Below are positions 37,603-41,824 of a DNA stretch of 41,824 nucleotides, in pieces. The stretch spans positions 1 to 41,824 of the forward strand of contig NZ_JAUYNP010000249.1 in the NCBI RefSeq assembly GCF_030696055.1, given 5' to 3'. Numbering within the stretch: position 1 is the first letter of the stretch; each line of letters begins with the position of its first letter. The DNA comes from Pseudomonas sp. (lineage in GTDB: Bacteria; Pseudomonadota; Gammaproteobacteria; Pseudomonadales; Pseudomonadaceae). Made by a program: the position numbers and the translations under genes. Below the pieces are notes generated by a model, which saw only the letters and a list, made by a program, of their open reading frames with translations, searched no databases and had not been told where the DNA came from.

Positions 37603-38867
37603 CTACGGTTGTCTCCGGCAATCCCTGGGTGGACAAGGCCCGCGCGCTGGACCGCTACCGCTGGCTGCTGCTGCGCGAGCGGCATGGCTTGCTCGGCAGT
37701 GCGCTGTGTTTCGTCCGCGAGGCGATTGGTGACTGGCTGTTCGGCCTGCGCGCCCAGGCACGCCTGGCACGTTCGATCAGTGCGCAGCCCTGCGATTTTC
37801 TCCTGCTGCAATCGGCACTGAAGGTGATCAAGTTCCAGCGCAAGAAGCTGCTGATCGATGGACTGCGCGCGCGCGGTCATGCGTTGGTGGAAACCGCACT
37901 GCAGGAGCCCAGGACCATTCTCCGCCAGCGCCTGCTCAAGCGTCCGCCGCAGTCGGTGCCACTGCGTTACTTCGGCCATGCGGCCTATGCCGAGTGGCTG
38001 GTCGAGCACCACCAACCGCGCATCTTGCTCAATGATCGCAATGGCAGCCTGTATTCGCCGTTCTTGCGCCTGGCCCTGAACCGCCGTGACCGTCTGCTGG
38101 TACACCTGGCCCATGCGACCACCGTGGAAGGTTCGCGGCGCCTGAGCATGAACGACTACGACTACTACTTCCTGTTCGGCCGGAGTTCGCTGGAGGCCCT
38201 GCAGGCGCGCGCGCTGCGTTTCGGTACTTCGATGGTGGTGCTGGCCGGCTCGCACATGATCGACGACACCTTCGATCTGCCGCCTGCCGAGGCTGAGCGC
38301 CGCGTACTGTTGATCCTCGGCGTCGGCCCGGACAAGGAAAAAGAGCTGGGCTACCAGCGCACTTACACCATGCTGCGCGCCTGGACGGCCGAGAACCCGG
38401 ATTACCAGGTGCTGATCAAGGCGCATCCGCGCAGCCAGGTGCCGTTCTGGCACGATGCGGCCGCGACTCTGGAGAACCTGCGGGTGCTGCCTTCCGACTG
38501 TGGGCTGGCTGATGCATTGAGCCGGGCGTCCGTAGTGGTCAACATCATGTCGAATGCGGTCATCGAGGCCGCCCTGGCACGACGGCCGGTGATCCACGCG
38601 AATGCCAGTGGTGAACACGACATCTTCGCCCAGGCGCGGTTTTTCGGTGCTTGCGTGACCGACTTGCCAGCGTTGGCTGCCCGTCTGGGCGAGATATCAG
38701 CGGCCTACCCGGCCAGTGTCGTCAGCTCTGAGCGCTTTGCCGAGTTTCATCTTGCGCACGGCGTGGAGGGCCTGAGCAATACGCTAGTCCTGCTGGACGA
38801 GTTGCTGGCCGATGGACGCTGTGCCGGGGAGGTACTGCCGCCCTCCAATTCCATTTTCGGGAGTTGA
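37599..38867 (+). CDS. Putative GT-B glycosyltransferase of surface polysaccharide
   Basis: A 422-residue protein that I place only loosely. The C-terminal half looks like the donor half of capsule-type or CDP-glycerol-type GT-B transferases: RVLLILGVGPDKEKELGY, YQVLIKAHPRSQVPFW (about 268-283) and VVVNIMSNAVIEAALARRPVIHANAS (about 310-335). The N-terminal half (about 1-140) is basic and lacks clear motifs. There is no signal peptide or convincing membrane span. It starts in the overlap ATGA with the GT4 gene and probably adds or modifies an outer-core residue. P. aeruginosa has mig-14/dnpA/ssg/wapR near this place, and this does not resemble them closely as far as I can judge by eye. Confidence 0.65.
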   Translation: MTTVVSGNPWVDKARALDRYRWLLLRERHGLLGSALCFVREAIGDWLFGLRAQARLARSISAQPCDFLLLQSALKVIKFQRKKLLIDGLRARGHALVETALQEPRTILRQRLLKRPPQSVPLRYFGHAAYAEWLVEHHQPRILLNDRNGSLYSPFLRLALNRRDRLLVHLAHATTVEGSRRLSMNDYDYYFLFGRSSLEALQARALRFGTSMVVLAGSHMIDDTFDLPPAEAERRVLLILGVGPDKEKELGYQRTYTMLRAWTAENPDYQVLIKAHPRSQVPFWHDAAATLENLRVLPSDCGLADALSRASVVVNIMSNAVIEAALARRPVIHANASGEHDIFAQARFFGACVTDLPALAARLGEISAAYPASVVSSERFAEFHLAHGVEGLSNTLVLLDELLADGRCAGEVLPPSNSIFGS

Positions 38868-38927
38868 TCACAATGACTCCGCATTATTCTCTCGGCCGGC
38901 GGTAGTGCCTCCGGCAATGGTGTGTGT

Positions 38928-40031
38928 ATGAACAAGTTCCTGTTTTTTTCCCTGGCCAAGCATCAGACAATCTACTTCCAACGCCTACTGACGAATACTC
39001 CGCTGCAGGGGCGAGTCGTTACGCCACGGCAGTTGCCATTGCCTGCACTGGGTGGCTGGCATCGTGTCATTCAGCGCATCGGCTGGCACAAACTGGTTGA
39101 GGAGAAGTGCCAGGAGCGACGAGTCAAGGCCAAGTACGAGGGCGCGTTCTATCGGCTGCTGCTACGCCTCGAAATGCTGGTAATGGCGCTGCGCCTGCAA
39201 GCATTGGTCGAGCGGGACAAGCCCGATGCCGTGGTGGTCTGGAATGGTTCCAATCGTTATTGCCAACTTCTGCTGTCGCTTCTTCCGGAAGGCACGAAGA
39301 CCTTCTTCTTCGAGAACGGTTTGCTGCCCGATACCACCACCCTGGATCCGCGCGGGGTCAACTACTTTAACTCGGTGCCGCGTGATGCCGCGTTCTATCG
39401 TGCTTATGCCGCGCGTCAGGCCATCGACCTGCAGCAGGAGGTGACTCTCATTCCGCGCAAACCTCGCGTCGCCGGACAGGTCGCGATCACGTTGCCCGAG
39501 CGTTTTGTGTTCATCCCGTTTCAGGATGATCGCGACACCCAGGTTCGTCTGTTCTCGCCCTGGATCGGCAATATGCGCGAGCTGTTCGCCCTGGGTGAGC
39601 GACTGGTCGCCGAGACCGGCTGGACCGTGGTGTTCAAGGAGCATCCGTCGAGTCGCGAGTCCTACCCTGAGCTGCACCAGCGTACCCATGAGCGCCTGAT
39701 GTTTGCCAATGGCAATGCCACCCAGGAGCTGATCGAGGCTTGCGAGTTTGTTGTCACCCTCAACTCCACGGTGGGGTTGGAAAGCTTGTTGCTCGGCAAG
39801 CCATTGCTGATCCTCGGGCAGGCATTCTTCAATGTCGAGGGCGTGGCCATGCACGCCGACTCGCGGGATGAGCTGATGCGGATTGCCAAGGACTTTCCGC
39901 AATGGCCGGTGGATGAGGTGTTGCGCAGGAGCTTCCTGCATTATCTGCAGCATGAATATTGCGTGCCCGGGCGCTGGCAGGACTCCAGCGGCGAGCACCT
40001 GATGGAAGTTGCTCGGCGCTTGAGCGCGTAA
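38928..40031 (+). CDS. Capsule-synthesis-type glycosyltransferase (KpsC/KpsS-like fold)
   Basis: A 367-residue protein with hallmarks of the Capsule_synth family, whose best-known members are beta-Kdo transferases. FFFENGLLPDTTTLDPRGVN (about 126-145) is the E-G...D-GVN signature. WTVVFKEHPSSRESYPE (about 234) and VVTLNSTVGLESLLLGKPLLILG (about 271-293) are the donor-side motifs. Function in an LPS-core cluster is inferred: transfer of a Kdo-like or other sugar to the outer core. The ATG at 38928 is chosen; a GTG at 38922 is in frame and neither has a strong ribosome binding site. It lies 60 bp after the previous gene, the loosest junction in the cluster, so a separate promoter or an exchange boundary is possible. 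Confidence 0.75.
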   Translation: MNKFLFFSLAKHQTIYFQRLLTNTPLQGRVVTPRQLPLPALGGWHRVIQRIGWHKLVEEKCQERRVKAKYEGAFYRLLLRLEMLVMALRLQALVERDKPDAVVVWNGSNRYCQLLLSLLPEGTKTFFFENGLLPDTTTLDPRGVNYFNSVPRDAAFYRAYAARQAIDLQQEVTLIPRKPRVAGQVAITLPERFVFIPFQDDRDTQVRLFSPWIGNMRELFALGERLVAETGWTVVFKEHPSSRESYPELHQRTHERLMFANGNATQELIEACEFVVTLNSTVGLESLLLGKPLLILGQAFFNVEGVAMHADSRDELMRIAKDFPQWPVDEVLRRSFLHYLQHEYCVPGRWQDSSGEHLMEVARRLSA

Positions 40032-40047
40032 AACGGGAAGGTGTTAA

Positions 40048-41259
40048 TTGAGTGTCAGAGACAAGTTGTACCCCCTCTTTCAGTGCTGGCTGGCGCTCGG
40101 GTTGTTCCTGCAGCTGGCCGGTCTGTGTTTTATTACCGATGGCAGCCGTTACACGACCATAGTCAACCTGATGCTGTTCTTGCCCGCGCTGCTGGCTGTG
40201 GTGCTGTCGTGGTCGCGGATCGACAGCTGGCAGCGCCCGCTGTGCATGGCTCTTCTGGCTTTGCTGGCGTGGGTCTTGATCGTCGCGTTGTTCAACGAAG
40301 GCAGCGAAGACGGGCGACTGCGTTGGCTGCGTGTGACCCTGTACGCTTGGTTGTATCTGATGGCAATCAGCCTGGTTATGCAGAACCGACGAGTCTGGCA
40401 ATGGTTGCTGGTGGCCGTCGTGCTGGTGGCGGGCCTGTGTGCTTGGGGCAGTCTGGTGCAGGCGTTGTATGTTGAGCAGCATGGGTTGGAGTACCGGGCT
40501 TTCCGAATCTTTACCTGGGGCTGGCGCGGATTGGCCGATTTTGGCAATCCGATTGTTGCCGCCCTGTATTTTGGCGTTGGCGCGCTAGTCGCCGCACACC
40601 TGGTCGTGAGCGCCCGGGGGATAATCCGCTGGCTGTGCCTGGTCGCCTTGGTGGGAATGTTGGCCTACCAGTACTTCACTTATTCTCGTGGAGTATGGGT
40701 CGGCGTTCTCGCCGGGCTGGCAACCTTGGGCTGGTTTGTCCTGAGCCGACGTCTGTTGGTTATCGCCATCGTGGTTGCAACACCCATGGCCGTGCTGATC
40801 TTGCTTTTGCTGGGTCGCGCCGGGGGACTCGAAATGAGTTACCGCGATGCGATTTTTGGTAGTTGGCTTTCGCAGCTGGATACGTTCTGGTTATGGGGCG
40901 CCGGTGCGGGTGCCGACGCCAATATCTGCATTGCAGCGGCCAAACGCTGCTTCAACCAGGCGCACAGTCTTTATCTGCAGTTCTTCTTCGAGTATGGGTT
41001 GCCCGGCCTTTTGCTCTTGCTGACACTGATCGGCCTATTACTGCACAGGGGGTGGCGCTATCGGTTGCAGGACAGCATGGCGCCATTGGGCCTGGCCATG
41101 ATGGTGTTCACCCTGGTTGTCGCAATCGCCAATTTCTATGTGATCTTTCTGCGGCCAGGCGTGTTCTGGATGGTCTTCTGGTTGCCGGTTGGTATCTTGC
41201 TGGCCGTGTCGGCGACTCCGCGAGGCAGCGCTAAAATGCAGTCGATAGGAGCGCAATGA
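40048..41259 (+). CDS. waaL: O-antigen ligase WaaL-type membrane protein
   Basis: WaaL joins undecaprenyl-linked O antigen to lipid A-core on the periplasmic side of the inner membrane. The 403 residues are strongly hydrophobic with about 10-12 membrane segments. The Wzy_C-type features are visible: YFTYSRGVWVGVLAGL (about 212-227) with the conserved Arg, and a large periplasmic loop containing WGAGAGADANICIAAAKRCFNQAHSLYLQFFFEYGLPGL, with the conserved His in QAHSLYL. Translation appears to start at TTG 40048, with GGAAGG about 8 bases upstream; no in-frame ATG exists before the first membrane segment. Its TGA overlaps the next gene. Ligases and Wzy polymerases share this plan; position next to core genes favours ligase. 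Confidence 0.88.
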   Translation: MSVRDKLYPLFQCWLALGLFLQLAGLCFITDGSRYTTIVNLMLFLPALLAVVLSWSRIDSWQRPLCMALLALLAWVLIVALFNEGSEDGRLRWLRVTLYAWLYLMAISLVMQNRRVWQWLLVAVVLVAGLCAWGSLVQALYVEQHGLEYRAFRIFTWGWRGLADFGNPIVAALYFGVGALVAAHLVVSARGIIRWLCLVALVGMLAYQYFTYSRGVWVGVLAGLATLGWFVLSRRLLVIAIVVATPMAVLILLLLGRAGGLEMSYRDAIFGSWLSQLDTFWLWGAGAGADANICIAAAKRCFNQAHSLYLQFFFEYGLPGLLLLLTLIGLLLHRGWRYRLQDSMAPLGLAMMVFTLVVAIANFYVIFLRPGVFWMVFWLPVGILLAVSATPRGSAKMQSIGAQ

Positions 41260-41816
41260 TGAGTCTGATCGCCGATTTTCAACTGCTCAAACGCTACTGG
41301 TCCATCGAGATTCTCGGCAGCGCGGAGCGCCGTTTCTCCTGGCGTCGGGTGCGGCAGAAGTGCAAGCGCAGCAACCGCTATGCCTACGTATTCTGGTATC
41401 GCGTGGCCTACGTGATGCACACCAGCCACAGCGGCTTCTGGCGTCGCCGCGCCAAGTTGCTCAACGAGCGCCTGAGCCGATGCTACAACGTAGAGATTAT
41501 GCTTGGCGCCGAGGTCGGTGAGGGGTTGTGGATCGGTCATCCTACGGGAATCGTCATCAGCGGTTATTCGGTGATCGGCAAGAACTTCAAGGTGTGGCAG
41601 AACTGCACGGTAGGGATTAAGGGCGGCGAGGGCGAGAAGTCCATCCGCATTGGCGACAATGTGCGGCTCGCCGCGCATTCCTGCATCATCGGTGACGATA
41701 TCCAGATTGGCGACAACGTGAGCATTGGCGCCATGTCGTTCGTCAACAAGAGCGTGCCGAGCAACTCCGTTTGCATAACCCGCAAAATCAGCGAGGTTTT
41801 TCCGCAGGAAAGTTGA
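41256..41816 (+). CDS. Hexapeptide-repeat acyltransferase (serine acetyltransferase-like)
   Basis: A 186-residue left-handed beta-helix acyltransferase. The N-terminal 75 residues are basic and helical (WSIEILGSAERRFSWRRVRQ). The hexapeptide region runs from about residue 80 to 170: GAEVGEGLWIGHPTGIVISG, the CysE-like active segment with the catalytic-type His, then VWQNCTVGIKGGEGEK, IGDNVRLAAHSCIIGDDIQIGDNVSIGA. CysE-like paralogues in polysaccharide loci O-acetylate sugars, and that is the likely role here rather than cysteine synthesis. GGAG precedes two adjacent ATGs (41256 and 41259), both overlapping the waaL stop. Another ATG lies just after its stop, at 41817, so the operon probably continues beyond the window. 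Confidence 0.85.
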   Translation: MMSLIADFQLLKRYWSIEILGSAERRFSWRRVRQKCKRSNRYAYVFWYRVAYVMHTSHSGFWRRRAKLLNERLSRCYNVEIMLGAEVGEGLWIGHPTGIVISGYSVIGKNFKVWQNCTVGIKGGEGEKSIRIGDNVRLAAHSCIIGDDIQIGDNVSIGAMSFVNKSVPSNSVCITRKISEVFPQES

Positions 41817-41824
41817 ATGATGCG

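Overview
The window is high-GC Gammaproteobacterial DNA that I assign to a Pseudomonas. The order mscK - nhaP2 - acyl-CoA dehydrogenase - rlmJ - msrA - dipA - aceFE - glnE - ilvE - waaF/C/G/P - further LPS kinases - carbamoyltransferase - glycosyltransferase - waaL follows, from memory, the PA5022-PA4999 segment of P. aeruginosa PAO1. The extra genes, the different LPS outer-core genes and the GTAGGAGCCAGCTTGCTGGC-type repeats suggest a species other than P. aeruginosa. The species cannot be named from this sequence.

Layout. 1-7.9 kb, all minus strand: a mechanosensitive channel (its 3' end lies beyond base 1), a K+/H+ antiporter, an acyl-CoA dehydrogenase and a nitronate monooxygenase-like flavoprotein. 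8-10.9 kb: rlmJ, then a GlxA/FtrA-type regulator divergent from an isochorismatase-family hydrolase. 11.1-14.8 kb: an HD-GYP c-di-GMP phosphodiesterase and a PadR regulator on the minus strand, divergent from a retinol-saturase-like FAD oxidoreductase. The PadR/oxidoreductase gap holds two near-identical palindromes built into two overlapping divergent promoters. 14.8-18.8 kb: msrA, the c-di-GMP phosphodiesterase dipA, and a divergent small exported protein. 18.8-19.1 kb: a gene-free, highly structured stretch with a nested inverted repeat, two diverged tandem copies of a hairpin unit with GGA loops, and the aceEF terminator. 19.1-26.6 kb: aceEF divergent from glnE, with two 15-bp RccR-type palindromes between them. 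26.7-27.6 kb: ilvE.

27.8-41.8 kb is one long plus-strand LPS-core cluster. waaF and waaC (heptosyltransferases) and waaG (outer-core transferase) are followed by four consecutive kinase genes. The last of these carries two kinase domains, so five kinase domains lie in a row. Next come a carbamoyltransferase, a GT4 glycosyltransferase, two capsule-type glycosyltransferase-like genes, a WaaL-type O-antigen ligase and a hexapeptide acyltransferase. Many junctions overlap by 1-4 bases (TGATG, ATGA, GTGA), indicating translational coupling. Together the genes build the inner core, phosphorylate and carbamoylate it, extend the outer core and ligate O antigen. The stretch 37.6-40.0 kb occupies the place where P. 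aeruginosa has mig-14/dnpA/ssg/wapR, and it is the most divergent part of the cluster.

Small dispersed inverted repeats of the Pseudomonas REP type lie in most intergenic gaps. I see no rRNA, tRNA, CRISPR array, insertion sequence or prophage. Product names rest on motifs read by eye; no database search was possible.
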